A stretch of DNA of 64,000 nucleotides from Pyropia yezoensis (GCA_009829735.1 CM020619.1:16931816-16995815); one strand, 5' to 3'; positions 1-11,340 are shown, counted from the stretch's first letter. Numbers and translations are program-made. Notes: generated by a model not told the origin, from the sequence alone.

Positions 1-656
1 ATGGGAAGTGCAGGAAGGGGGAGGGGGGGCAGCGGGGGGGGGGGGGGGGGCGGAAGGGCAGAAGAAATAGAAGCGGCGACGGCGGGGGGGGGGGGGATCG
101 CGCCACCACTGGGTGGGGGCCAGCTGGGACCCACTCGCAGGAAGCGACACCCCCCCCCGCCCCTACTCCGCCGCCCTTCCTCCCCCCCCACGAGCGCCCC
201 CCCCCCCACAGCGTGACGTTGCGTTGGCCGCCGCCGACGCCCCGTTGCCGCCTTGATCGGTCGGTGGCCGCGGCCACCGCCGGCCGCCGCCGCGGGGGCG
301 GGGGGGGGGGTGTGCTTCGCATCCCCTGGCGGCCGCCACGAACGCGCTCCTTTTCTTCTTGAGAAACGGCCAATCGACACGGGCCTCTGGGCTGTGGGGG
401 GCCCGCTCCGCCTCTTTTTGCTCCCCCCCCCCACAAGGCTGACAGGGCCTAGGCACGACCCCCCCCACGTCCCCCCCCCGCCCATTTCCCCCCCGCACGC
501 TGTGGGGTGATAAGTGATCGCTGGATTTTTCCGCGCTGCGAAGGGGGGGGGGGGGCGGGCCCCCCCCACGCGGCCACCGCGGGTGTGGGTGTCGTGGGTG
601 GCGTGGGCGTGTGTGCTGGCGTCGGTCCCGCCGGCGTTGGCGTCGGCGTTGGCGCG

Positions 657-663
657 TTGGCGT

Positions 664-706
<43 letters not shown>

Positions 707-710
707 CGCG
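657..710. repeat. (GGC)n microsatellite
   Basis: About 17 consecutive GGC triplets, preceded by a GTTGGC/GTCGGC imperfect repeat. No gene frame is supported here. Confidence 0.85.
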
Positions 711-2673
711 TCGGCGGCGCCCCCCCGGCCGCCCCACCCCGCCAAGCCACGCTGCACACGGGGGCGCGACAGCGAATCGGGTCCCGTTGCCGGCGGCAGA
801 GGGGGGGGAGGGGAGCGACCGGGGGGCGACCGACCGCGCCGGGCGGGGCGGCTTGTTGCCGCCAGCCCTTGTCACCCGCGCCACCCCACAGGTGTCGGGT
901 GTCGACGGCCCGGCAGACGCGGGGGCGCGGGCCGCGCGGGCCCACGGGCGGCGACACCCCCGCCGGGGTGGACGCGCCCATAGACCGCCGACGGCGGGAC
1001 CCGCGGCGGGCGGGGGGGGGGAGGGCAAAGGCAGCACACGCCCCTTCCCTTTCCTCCCTGCCCCCCCCCCCCCCCACTCCCTCGTGCCCCTCTCGACCCC
1101 CCCCCCCCCCCCCCCCCCTCCTTGTTCCGCTTCCCCCTGCAACGCCCGCTTGCCGTGCGGGACACCTACCCCCCCCCCCCCCCCCCCCTTCCCCACACGC
1201 ACGCGCTCTCCCCCTCCGCAACACTTTCCCCCCCCCCCCCCCCGCGCGCCTTCCCGACGCTGCCCGCCGCCGTCGTGTGTGGACGGCGGTCGGGGTGGGT
1301 GGCGGTGTGCTGTGGGGTGTGTGGTGGCGGTCGCTGCTGCGCCACCCCTCCCCCTCCCCTCCCCCTCCCCCCCTGTCCCCTCCCTCTCGACTGTCACGCG
1401 CACACGTATCCGAGGGGTTACCGCTGGGGCGTGTGTGGGAGGGGGGGGCACTGGGGGGGAGGGGGGGGGGGAAGGGGGGCGGCTGGTGTGTGGGTACTGG
1501 TGTGCCCCGCGACAGCGGCGCCTAGTCACGCGCCCCCCCCCCCCCCCCCCTGCCCGCCCACCCCCCTCCCCTTCCCCCCCCCCCTTCCCTTCCCACACGC
1601 CCCTCTTTCCCGCTGTCGCGCGGCCCAGCTGGCGCGCCACCCCCTCTGACGCGCTTCCCCCCCCGCGGGCGCCGCCCCGCCCTCGTGCGGTCGGCAGCGG
1701 CGCGACCGCGACCGCGCGCGCGCGGGCGCCCCTGCGCGCGCGAGCAGGGCGGCCGCCCGCCGCCACCCACCACCACCCCCGTCTGTGCCGACCGGCGGGC
1801 CTCCCTCCCGGCCCTGTCCGTCGGTGGGGATCGCAACGCCACCTTGCCACCCGCACCCCCCCGCGGCCCCCTTTCCGCAACGGCCGCCACGGCCGGCAGC
1901 GTCCTGTTCCCCCCCCTGGCGGCCGTCTTCCCCGCTCTTGGCCGCGGCGGATCTGCGGTCCGGTCGGTGGTGCCCGCCGGTCGGCGGTTGCCCCCCCATC
2001 GCGCGGCCTCCCTCTGGGCGCGTGACGGCACCCCCACCGCTGGGCTCTTCCCCCTTGCACCCCCGCATCCTCCTCCTACCTTGACAAGGTGCTCGCCGTG
2101 TCCACGGGTAGCCGCCCGGTCGGCGGCCGGCCGGCGCCGTGCCGTGCCGTACCGGCCGCCCCATTGGGGCGGTAGATCTGCGGTGGGCTGGCGGCGGCGG
2201 CGGCGGGCAAGGGCGGCTCGTCAAAGCGCGGGTGCCCCCCACGGGCGCTTCGTAGCGCGCGCGGTGGGGCGGCGGCGACAGGCCGGGGCGGGCGGTCGGT
2301 GGCCGCGCGGCGCAGCGGTAGATCGCGGGTGGGACGACGACGCTGACGGCGGCGGCGGGCAGCGGCAGCGGCCCACCCCTCCCGCCTCTCCTTTATCCAT
2401 TCGCCCGCCGCCCGTGGCAGCCGGTGCGGCGGGGGAAGGCCAGCGCGCCGCGGCCGTCGACCGCGGAGCGGTGGATCGCGGGTGAGCCGGCGGTGTTTGG
2501 CGGCAGGGAGCGTCGGGCCCACTCGCCCGGCCCATCCCCTCCGTGGTCGTTTTTGCTCAGCTGCCCACACGGTGCGGCGGGGCCGTTCCGTCGCCGTCGC
2601 GGGGGTCACCGCGGGGGGCGTTCAAGTCTCAATTGTGTTGCCGGCGGCAGCAACGGCAACGGCACTGACAAGG

Positions 2674-2676
2674 GCA

Positions 2677-2729
<53 letters not shown>

Positions 2730-2750
2730 AACGGCAACGGCGACAGCGAC
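2674..2750. repeat. (GGCGAC)n hexanucleotide repeat
   Basis: A run of GGCGAC hexamers with flanking GGCAAC and GGCAGC variants. It lies just upstream of the GATA gene start. In the frame of that gene it would encode Gly-Asp repeats, so it could be a 5' leader or an N-terminal extension. Confidence 0.85.
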
Positions 2751-2834
2751 AGCGGCAGCGACGGCGACAGCGACGGCCAAGGCCGGCGGCGTTGTCCCCC
2801 CGCCGCCCCGCTGGCGGTCTGGCCGCGGATCGGC

Positions 2835-4193
2835 ATGGACAATGTCCTCGACGCGGTGCTGTGGGTGGAGGCGGGCGAAGACGCCCCCCGGCGGCTGCCG
2901 CCGCTGTCGCCCATGGCCACCGCCCGCCGCGGGCGCGGCGGGTCCCCCCCCCCGCCCCCCCTCCCCACGTCCACCTCTACCCACCGCCGGCGGGTGGCGA
3001 CGGGGGGGGGCGCCGACCGCGGGGGAGCCGCCGCCGCCGTCGCCGCCGCCGCCGCCTTGACGCCCGGGTGGCCCCGGCCGTCACCGTCGCCGCCGCGGCG
3101 GGACGCGCCGCCATCGCCACGGCCGGCGGAAGCGACGTCGGCGTTTCGCGCGCTGGCGGCCGCCGCCGCCGCCGCCGCGGCCGCCGCGTCGGCAGACGGG
3201 ACGGCGGTCGTCGACGCGGCGGCCGCGCCGCCACCGCAAACGACGCCGCCGGCCTCTGCTGCGGGGCCGTCCCCAGCGCCACCACGGGGGGTGGGGGCGG
3301 CGGCAAGCCCGCCGCGGTCGCCGCCGGCCGCCCCGCTCGCCGCGCGCGGGCGGGCGGCTGGGCACCCCCCCGCGCGGCGTCGGGGCGCCCACACGCTGCC
3401 GCCGGCAGACGGCCCCGCCGCCGCCGCCGCCGCCAGTGACGCCAGTGGCACGAGTGGCGCCGGTGGCGCCGGCGGGCCGCCCGTATCCCGGCGGGCCGAG
3501 GCGGCCCACCGGCGGCGGGCCGAGGACCTCCGCCGCTTCCGCGGGCAGGATGGGCGGTTTGTGCCCAAGCGGGCGGCCGGCCCCGGCGGGGGCGGCAGCG
3601 GCGGGGGGGAGGGTGCCGGCGGGCCCGGCGGGGGGGGCGCCGCCGCCGGCGGCGGGCCCGCGGCGGGCGGCGAACCGTCGGGGGGGATGCTCGACCGCCG
3701 GTGTGACTCGTGCGGCACCACGTCGACCGCGCAGTGGCGGTATGGGGGGAATGACGAGCAGATGCTGTGCAACGGTACGTTTTCCTTGCGGGGGGGGGGA
3801 GGGGGAGGAGGACGGAAGGTGGGGGGGCGGGGGGGGGGGGGGGGGGGAGGGAAGAGGAAAGGGAGGGGCGGCGGTGGGGAATAAGTGGACGGCAGCCTCG
3901 GCTGCGCCACGTCCCCGTCGCCAGAGGGGGTGGGTGAGAGGGCGCACGCGGGGGCGCCACCGGTGCACGTGGTCCTCCACCATGCGCGCGCCCTGCGCCA
4001 CCCGCGCGGCACGGTCGTCGGGGGCCGTGTGGCCCTTGTGTTTCCTGGCGCCGCTACTGACCAACGTGGCGGGGTACGGGCGCATCGCGGATGGCCTTGC
4101 GTGTCTTGACCCCTGCCTGTCCATGACCCTGGCCGCCCCCACCCCCCCCGTTGCGCAGCGTGTGGGATCCGCATCAAGCGGTGCGCGCGCCGT

Positions 4194-4225
<32 letters not shown>

Positions 4226-5081
4226 GGCGGCTGCGTCGGCAGCCGCCGCCGCTGCGGCGGCGGCCGCCCCCCCCGCCGGCACCTCCCCAGTGTCCCCCCC
4301 GCCGGGGGCGCCTCCGTCGGCAGAGGCGGCGGCGGCGGCTGCGGCGGCCGCCGCCACCAAGGCGGCGGCGACGGCCAAGGCGGCCGCCGCCGCCACCGGC
4401 GGCCGGGGCGTGCGGCCGCCCCCGACCCCGTCGGCCCGCCGCGCCGGCGGCAAGCCGCGGGGGGGCGCCAAGGGGCCATGGCGGCGTCCCGCTCCCGCTG
4501 CCGCCGCCGCCCCCACCGCCGCCGCCGCTGGCGGCACCACCACCGCCACCACGGCCGGCCGCGCCGGGCGCACCGGCGGCGCAGAGGGAGCGGGGCCCCG
4601 CGGCGGTGGCCGCGCCGGCGGCGGCGGCGGTGGTGGTGGTGGCGGCGGCGCCAGTGGCGGCGGTGGCAGCAGCGGCGGCGGCAGCAGCGGCAGACGGGGG
4701 AGTGGTGGTGGTGGTGGCGGTGGGGGTGGCGGTGGTGGCGGTAGCGGTGGCGGCCACCCGGTACGGGTGCGGGCGCCGCCGCGCCGTGGGGTTGCCCCGT
4801 CGGCGGGCGGCGCGGGCGTGGCCGCGGCGGGCAGCGGCAGCGGCAGCGGCCACGGCAGCGGCAGCGGCAGCGGCCACGGCAGCGGCAGCGGCAGCGGCCG
4901 CGGCAGCGGCAATGGCCACCGCAACGGCAGCAGCGGCGGCAGCGGCAGCGGCAGTGGCGGCGATGCTGCAGCGCCCGCCGCCACAGCAGCGGCGGCGGCG
5001 GCGGCGGCGGCTGCCGCCGCCGTCGACGGCGTGCCCGCCTTCCTCGAGTTTGTCCGCACCGTCCACGCGCGGGGCGCGTGA
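2835..5081 (+). CDS. GATA-type zinc-finger transcription factor (2 exons)
   Basis: Predicted exons are 2835-3774 and 4159-5081, giving 620 aa. The intron (384 bp) starts GTACGT and ends GCGCAG. Exon 1 ends inside the zinc finger: Cys290-X2-Cys293, 18 residues containing STAQWR, then Cys312-Asn. Exon 2 supplies Ala-Cys315-Gly-Ile-Arg, completing CX2CX18CNAC, the class IVb GATA spacing. Known GATA fingers bind (A/T)GATA(A/G) sites; a nuclear transcriptional role follows from the family. The rest is poly-Ala/Gly/Pro, with (GGCAGC)n-encoded Gly-Ser repeats near 4827-4975. A conserved-looking charged patch (3490-3575) lies before the finger and a non-repetitive tail follows the repeats. The start at 2835 is chosen because the protein turns non-repetitive there (MDNVLDAVLWVEAG); the frame is open upstream to 2424, so a longer N-terminus is possible. 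Confidence 0.85.
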
Positions 5082-5766
5082 CGGCGGCGCGGGGGGGCGG
5101 CCCCGGGGGGGTGGGGGGGTGGGTGGGCGTACGGACGATGGGGGGGGGGGGGGGCGGGGGGGAGCATAGGACCAATGGCAGCCCCCCCTGTGTACCCGAG
5201 GGTGGGGAGGGAGGCACAACAGCCGCCATGGGGGGGGGGTGTGGTGCCGGGGGGGACGGACACGGTCGACGGGGTGGCGGGGGCCGATACCGTGCGCTTC
5301 TGTCTGGGTATTTTTTCGCGTCCATCGTTTCGGTGCGTCCGCTGCCCGTCCTGGACGAATGTTTTTGGTGCCTTCTGGGTGCCCCCCCGCTGCCCCCTGC
5401 GCACCCACCCCCACCCGTCCACCCCGGGGCAGAGGCCCGCCCCGCCCCGCCCTGCCCCGCCCCGGCCCTCCCCTCGTGTGAGGGAAGGGGGGTTGGCCCA
5501 GCGGGGGACGCACCGACAGGCCCCAGACCCACTGCGGGCCGTTGCGGGCGGGCGGGGGAGCGGGCAACCCCGGTTCCGGCACGCCGTCTGCCGACAGGCC
5601 CAAGACCACCGGCGGCGGCCGCCTGCTGCCGCCGCCGCGGCCACCACCGGCGCCGCCACAACAACCAAGCACAAACACCACGTCACCAGCCGAGGACGCC
5701 GTTCCCTTACCCCCTTCCGCCCCCCCCCCCCCAATCCCCCCTACACCCACAGCCGCTCTCTCCTCC

Positions 5767-5801
<35 letters not shown>

Positions 5802-5816
5802 AATCGCCCGACGCTC
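5082..5816. other. Intergenic, convergent 3' regions
   Basis: Lies between the GATA gene stop and the EAF6-like gene stop, which are convergent. It contains long C and G runs and a less repetitive patch at 5285-5400. No gene or RNA is recognised. Confidence 0.5.
5768..5800. repeat. 33-base poly(C) tract
   Basis: An uninterrupted run of C, one of the longest homopolymers in the window. Length accuracy depends on the assembly. Confidence 0.85.
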
Positions 5817-7061
5817 TCACACGTCGTGCAGCCGCGGGCGCTTCTTCTTCCGCGCCCCCCCCCCTGGGCGGGCGGGGCGCCCCCCCCCCCCCCCCCCCCC
5901 CTCGGCGTCCCCCCCCCCCCACGTAAAGATGCGGTCACTCGGCCGCATCCGCCGCGCGCCGCGCCCACCCCCACCCCCACCGCCGCCACCGCCGCCCGGG
6001 GCGGGGGCGTCCCCCCCCCCCCCCCCCTCGGGGGCGCCACCACCCCCACCCCCCCCCGGGCGGGCGGGGTCCCCCCCCCCCCCACCCCAGCGGCACCCCC
6101 CCCCCCCCCCCCTCGGGCGTTCCCGTCCCCCCCCCCCCCCCCCGCCGGCGCCGCCGTCCAACGGGCGGCGGGCGTAGCCCGGCCACCCCCGCACCACGTT
6201 GCCCGTCGCCCAGGTGGCGGACAGGTAGTCGGCCTCGGCGGCGGCGAGCGCCCCCTCCACCGCCGCCAGCCGGGACGCCACCACCGCCCGCCGGCGGGTG
6301 AGGGCGCGGAGGGCGTCGCCGGTGGGGGGGGTGGGGGGGAGGGGGGGGGGCGGCAGGGCCGCCGCCGCCGTCGCTGCTGCCGCTGCCGCTGCTGCTGCTG
6401 CTGCTGCGGATGAGGATGCAGCTGCTGCTGCTGCTGTGGCTGCTGCCGAAGCTGCCGATGCGGAAGCGGCGGTCGGGGCCGCCGCCGCCGCCGACGCCGA
6501 CGCAGACGCAGACGCGGTGGCGTGCGGGGGGGGGGGGGGGGGAGGGGGAGGGGGGGGGCGCCGAGGAGGAGGAGGGGGGGGGATGGGGGGGGGAGGCGGG
6601 GGGGGCGCGTCCGCCTTGAGCGGCGCCAGGGGGGGGGGGGACGCGCCGGGTGGCCCCGCCACCGCGGCGGCGGCGGCGGCCGCCGCCGCGTCGCATGGGG
6701 GGGGGGGGGCGGCGGCGGCGGCAGCGGCGGCGGCGGTGGGGGTGGGGGTGGGAGGCCCCCGTGGCGTGGGGGGGGGGGGGGGGGGAGCTCGCCGGGGCGC
6801 GGCGGCCGCCGCCGCCGCCAGGTCGTAGGGGCATGGTGGGGGGTGGTGGAGGTGGGGGGTTGGGGGCACTGGCGCGGTCGCCGAAGAGGAAGACGGGCGC
6901 GGTCGCCGAAGAGGAAGACGGGCGCGCCGCTGTTGCTGTTTGAGCGCGCCGCAGTCGATACAGAAGAGCCGACGGGTGGTGGTCAGGTATTTTGGGACCT
7001 TTTGGGGTGCTGGCCAATATTTAGGCTTGAAAGTAGGACAGGACGAGGACACTGTTTTCAT
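5817..7061 (-). CDS. EAF6-like subunit of histone acetyltransferase complexes
   Basis: The diagnostic segment is encoded at about 6320-6165: a short coiled coil (ALRALTRRRAVVASRLAAVE), then AEADYLSAT and GNVVRGWPGY. This matches the EAF6/MEAF6 core (L-x2-R...LE-x2-I...E-x-x-YL-x2-T...GNI-x-RGW-x-x-Y). A second family motif, SDRIF, occurs near the C-terminus, which ends in basic KKKRPRLHDV. EAF6 is a small subunit of NuA4-type and related acetyltransferase complexes in the nucleus. The core is embedded in very long Pro/Ala/Gly tracts, giving about 414 aa against the usual 150-200. The start is uncertain: the only in-frame ATG below 7061 is absent before the core, so an upstream exon is possible. 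Homopolymer errors could also alter the frame. Confidence 0.75.
   Translation of the reverse strand: MKTVSSSCPTFKPKYWPAPQKVPKYLTTTRRLFCIDCGALKQQQRRARLPLRRPRPSSSSATAPVPPTPHLHHPPPCPYDLAAAAAAAPRRAPPPPPPTPRGPPTPTPTAAAAAAAAAPPPPCDAAAAAAAAAVAGPPGASPPPLAPLKADAPPPPPPPIPPPPPPRRPPPPPPPPPPPHATASASASASAAAAAPTAASASAASAAATAAAAAASSSAAAAAAAAAAAATAAAALPPPPLPPTPPTGDALRALTRRRAVVASRLAAVEGALAAAEADYLSATWATGNVVRGWPGYARRPLDGGAGGGGGGGRERPRGGGGGCRWGGGGGDPARPGGGGGGGAPEGGGGGDAPAPGGGGGGGGGGGRGARRMRPSDRIFTWGGGDAEGGGGGGGRPARPGGGARKKKRPRLHDV
6872..6921. repeat. 25-bp tandem duplication
   Basis: Two exact head-to-tail copies of a 25-bp unit beginning GCGCGGTCGCCGAAGAGGAA. It lies in the upstream part of the EAF6-like frame. 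Confidence 0.85.
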
Positions 7062-7549
7062 TGGCTCCGGCTCAACATGCCAGCACATGATTGGTTGAAG
7101 CTGAACCATGGGTCTCTGGATGCTGCTTGTCGGTCGAAAGATCTTCTGTCTCAAACGAGGTCGGCCCAGTTGTGCCCAATTGTCCCCATAGAACCTGAAA
7201 GCAAATACACATGTGGCGTAACGCTCTCCGCGACCACGTGGCACGAAGGCGGCCACCGCGGCGGCCTCTCTCCCCTATCGAGGATCGCCACCTCTGCCGA
7301 CGCGCCCACGGAGCGCTGCGCATCTGTCGCCTTCTCCGTGACGGTCCGCACCGTCTGTCCGTCTGGCCGCCCCACCCCCGGGTGCGCTCCCCCCCCTCGT
7401 CCGCTTCCCCCCCCCCGCTCTTTCACCTCCCTTGCCGTTCTGCCTTCCGATCCGCCTCCCCCCCCCCCCCCTCCCCTCCCGCCCGCCGCCCCCCCTTTCC
7501 CCCCCCCCCCCTTTCCCCTGCCCCTGTCATCCCCCCCCACCGGCCGGCC

Positions 7550-9790
7550 ATGACGTCCGACGACGCCCCCTCCACCCTGACCCGCGCAGCGTCGTGGACG
7601 GCCGCGTCGGGCGCCGCGGGCCTCACCGCCGGCGCCGCCCGCGCCTACATCCAGTCCCAGTCGGTGGCCGCGTCGGCCGCCGCCGCGGGCCGCGCCGCTG
7701 GCGCCGCCGCCACTGCCGCCGCCCCGGGCGCCGGCGCCGGCGCCGGCGCCGGCGGTGCCGCGCCGCCGCCGCTGCGGCCGTGGAAGGCGGGGTCGGTGGC
7801 GGGGGGCAGCCCGGCGGCGGCGGCGGCGGCGGCCTACCAGCGGGTTGCGTCGCAGGTATGTTGATGGAGGGGAGGGGGGGGGGCGGGTGTGGGAGATGGG
7901 GAAGGGCGGGTGTGGTCAGGCGGCTGAGGGGGTGGTCGGGGGTGTGGGGGGGAAGGTAGGGAGGACGAGAGGGGGTGGGGGAGATGAGTTGGGGGGGGGG
8001 GGGGGGGAGACTTGTGGTGGGAGATGGGTGGACGCAAGCGCGCTGCGCGAGGCGGCGGGCGGTGCAGGCAGTGCCGGTGCCCCGTGCAGTGGGTGAGCGG
8101 CGCGGGGTGGGGCGGGGGGGGAGGCGGAGAGAGGGAGGGGAGGGAGCAGGGGGGTTACGCCAGGCTGCGGGGGCCCCCCTGCGCCGGTAGAACGCGGCGT
8201 CGCACCCCCACCGTGCGTCGTGTGCTCCCCAGTCGTGGCGCCGTGTCACGCGGCTGTGAGGGGCGGCCGCGCCGCGGCAGGGGCGCGAGCGATCCTGCCT
8301 CCCCCGCCCCTCGCCGGTTGTGGGGGGCGGGGGGACGTAGCCGGCCGGCCTGGGCGGGCCAACACCCGTCCGCTTGTGGGGCGGGGCGGGCGGTGCGGGG
8401 TAGTGGATGGTAACGTCCCGCCCCCCACCCCTGCTGCGACAGGCGTAGGCGGCTTGCTGACCCGCACTGTGGATGCTGTGCATGCGTGTGGTTTTTGTGT
8501 GTGTGCGGCGTGCTGCGGGTGGACGATGGGGTCTCGACGGGCCGTGTCGCCGGGGGGTGGCCGTCGACGCCGTGTGTGTTGCTGTGGAAATGCTGGTCGC
8601 TATCCTCCCCCCTCCCTGGCTCCCTGGCTCTTCCTCTCCCATCGTCCCCCCTGCAGCCGCTGCGCATGGTTGGCCGCACCGGCCTCGTCTACGCCGCCAT
8701 GGGCGGCATCTTTGCGACCGTCGAGGACACGCTCGTGTCCCTGCGTGACGGGCGCAAGGATATTTGGAACGGTGCCACGGCGGGGTGTGCGGCGGGTATG
8801 GTGTTTGGCGTTAGCTGTACGTCGGGGTCGGCGGCCGTGGGGTGGGCGCTGGGTGGCGGGGGCGTGGTGGGAGGGGGGGGCGAGGTGGTGTTTGTGGAGA
8901 CGCGTGCGCGCGCCATGGCGAGCTGTGCTGGACGGGGCACCCGCGCATGGGCGACCGACGCGGTCTCGTGGGTGGGGGGGCTCTGCCTCGTTTGCTGTCG
9001 CTGGGGTGACGGTGGGAGGGCGGTGGTCGCCTCCTGCGCCAGCGATTGCCCCCTGTTGCTCTGGGCCGTACGTCCGGCGGGTGCGGCTTGTGGGCGCGTC
9101 GTGCTGACCGTGCTTGGAACCGCATTGCTTCCTCACCCTGCTTTGGTTTGGTTTGTCCTGGTCTCTGGCGTGCCTGCCCACCTCGCTGTGGGGTTTGTGT
9201 CCCATGTTGCCGCCCCTTGCCCTTGCCGGCACGCGGTTGCCACTCGCCCTCATTCCCTCCCCCCCTCCCCGCGCCCTTTTTCCTCCCACCGCACAGCGCA
9301 AAAGCTGTCTGTTGGTGCAGGCATGTGTGCGTCGCTGGCGGCCACGTCGGCCTTCCTCGAGGCTGTCAACCTGACGATGGGGCCCACCGTGCGGGTACCC
9401 CCCCACGAGAAGCGTACGTTTTTCGCGGGTGTCTCAGAGAGCTGGGGAACGGGGCGTGGGCAGCAGGTGGGGGCGGTTGGAGGGGGTCACGGCTGCGTGG
9501 TTTGGAGCAGCGCTGCTCTGGTGTGGTGACTGCGGCTATACCATGTGGACGCCTCGACGGGCGCGTGGGCGGGGGCGAAGGGGGGAAGGGCTGGGCTGTC
9601 CGTCCTTCTGGGCGGTCGTCCGTGTGTCGTGGCAGCGGGGTTGCTAACCCGGGCATGGCCGACGCTGTCGCGATATTGCTCTCCCCCTGCCCTGCTCTCT
9701 GCGTGTGGACCGACGATAGGGGCCAAGCAGTGGGGTATCCCCCCACCGGCGACGGCGACGGCGACGGCGGTGGCGGCCGACGAGGAGTGA
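7550..9790 (+). CDS. Tim17/Tim22/Tim23-family protein, NDUFA11-like (4 exons)
   Basis: Predicted exons are 7550-7855, 8657-8816, 9321-9413 and 9720-9790; phases match and give 209 aa. Donors are GTATGT, GTACGT and GTACGT; acceptors CTGCAG, GTGCAG and GATAG. Exon 1 encodes an Ala-rich N-terminus with ASGAAGLTAGAARAY, reminiscent of the first helix of NDUFA11. Exon 2 carries the Tim17-family signature: GGIF, ~10 residues, R, D, then NGATAGCAAG. Exon 3 continues the helical domain; the short last exon is Pro/Ala-Thr rich and ends DEE. Family members are four-helix inner-mitochondrial-membrane proteins, either protein translocase subunits or complex I subunit B14.7/NDUFA11. The charged loop followed by a Gly-rich helix favours NDUFA11, but TIM22-type cannot be excluded. 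The last exon is the least certain. Confidence 0.7.
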
Positions 9791-9960
9791 GCGTGCTTGC
9801 TGCGCGTGTCGCCCCCCCCCCCGCCGCCTGGCCGCCGCGGTGTTTTGTCTCTTCTCTTCTCCCTGTGCACGTCTGTCCATTTTTTTTTTCTCCACTTTTG
9901 TTCGCGCGTGCTTGCTGCGCGTGTCGCGCCCCCCCCCGCCGCCTGGCCGCCGCGGTGTTT
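9791..9960. repeat. ~55-bp direct repeat pair
   Basis: Copies at about 9791-9846 and 9906-9960 share GCGTGCTTGCTGCGCGTGTC, a C run, then GCCTGGCCGCCGCGGTGTTT. They are separated by ~60 bp containing a T9 tract and begin directly after the Tim17-family stop codon. Confidence 0.85.
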
Positions 9961-11278
9961 TTGGACAACCGCGACCCTCTCCGCCGCACCCTGCGCCCCC
10001 GGTCCCCTCAATGACTTGACCATTTCCATATTGCAAGAGACCTTTCCACCTCCCCGCACGATCTCTTCTCTCGCACCGTTCTTCCCCGCTCACATGAGAG
10101 ACCTGCGCAAGGACGCCTCGCCACGCAGCCACCCTCAAACCCCATTCCGTTCAAGGTGGTGCCTTCTCCTTACCCCCCCCGGCGGTCCCTCTCCCCCATA
10201 ATACGTCCCCATCAATAGTGCCATCAATAATGCAGTTCCTGGAGGTCCGACGACCGCAGTCATGCGAGAGGACGCCGTTCGCTCCACTGCCTCCTTCCTG
10301 GGCGAGCAAGAACATTCGAATACTTTTAACAATTTCATGTAGCCCGCAAAGCGCAAATCAATAATCAAAAGCATCCCTAATCAAAACAAAAAACTCGTGT
10401 GTGCATGGTATGTACCCGAGCCGTGCAACACGCCCCTTTTTGCCAGGCGGGTCGGCGTGACACGCTACAACACGGTACAACACGCCTTTTCGCGCCGACC
10501 ATGCCCAACACGCCCGAAGTGACCCCCCCACATTAGCCAAACAACCTCCATTTAATGTCACGTTTGCTGGTTCGGTGAATTAAATAGAGCCTCAGGCGAC
10601 CCAGAGTGACAACTCTCGCCAAGTCTGGCGCCTATCATCCCTAACACGCCCCGAACACGCCCTTCCTATTGGCGGGCGTGTCGGCGTGACAAGCCTAAAA
10701 CACGACTTAAACACGCCTGGGGCGTGTTCGTGTACACGCCCCAGGCGTGTTGCGCAACCCTATCCCCAACCCGCCGTGCAACTCGGATCAATTCCCATCT
10801 GTCAGCCGCCCGGGCCCCGGGACCCTCGACCGCCACCCCGTTTGAACACGGCGGGCGGCGACAGTTCAAACTGGCGGGCGGGGAGGGGTGAGCCGACACC
10901 GGCGCAGCGCGCGCCGCCCCCTCCGTCAACGCCCCCCGTGCGTGCATCACCTAACCCCCCCCCCACCCAACCCACACAGCCAAGACCGCGCCACGCTTCC
11001 CCTCCCCCACTCCCTCCCCTGTGGCGCTGTCCTGCCCACAACCCCGGCTCGCCTCTGACCCTCTCACCACGAGTCCCGCCCCTGGACACCCTGTTTCTTT
11101 CCCCACCAACACTCTTCGAGTCCCCACGGCCGCGACCGACGTCGCCGGGCGCTCGGGTGCTCGCCGGTGCGCGCGTGTCGCCTTCCCGTTCACCCACCTC
11201 TGCCACCCTCCCCCTCCCACTTCTCCACCCCGCCCCCCCCCTGCATTCCCGACCCGCCGCCTCGTCGACCCTTCCCCC

Positions 11279-11279
<1 letters not shown>
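9961..11279. other. Intergenic region with ACACGCC-type repeats
   Basis: AT-richer than its surroundings between 10200 and 10650. Dispersed AACACGCC and GGCGTG motifs occur from 10425 to 10760, including two related copies of a GGCGGG...TCGGCGTGACA segment (about 10448 and 10672). No gene is recognised. The 3' end is Pro-coding low-complexity DNA leading into the CLASP-like gene. Confidence 0.5.
10710..10751. repeat. Perfect 18-bp inverted repeat with 6-base loop
   Basis: Left arm 10710-10727 (AACACGCCTGGGGCGTGT) and right arm 10734-10751 are exact reverse complements around TCGTGT. It could form a strong stem-loop. It lacks a U tract and has no obvious gene ending into it. Confidence 0.9.

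Positions 11280-11311
<32 letters not shown>
11280..11311. repeat. 32-base poly(C) tract upstream of the CLASP-like gene
   Basis: An uninterrupted C run followed by a second, shorter one, ending about 30 bp before the ATG at 11341. Confidence 0.85.
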
Positions 11312-11340
11312 TTCCCTCCCCCCCCCCCCCGCCCCCTGCC

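Larger units (their letters stand above)
1..2834. other. Low-complexity GC-rich region, no supported gene
   Basis: This stretch consists of C and G homopolymers, GGC and GTGGGC-like simple repeats and Pro/Gly/Arg-only reading frames on both strands. Open frames are long only because stop codons are rare at this composition. No frame shows a recognisable domain or a compositionally balanced protein segment. It may hold the promoter and 5' leader of the GATA gene that begins at 2835, but no core promoter motif is evident. Confidence 0.6.

Noticed and set aside
163..2600. Very long open frames on both strands (e.g. 514-2025 plus)
   Set aside because: They consist of Pro/Arg/Gly/Ala from homopolymers and overlap in several frames at once; no domain or balanced composition.
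2606..5750. Minus-strand frames of 889-1042 codons opposite the GATA gene
   Set aside because: They are shadows of the GCC/GGC-rich coding strand; the plus strand has the zinc finger and valid splice sites.
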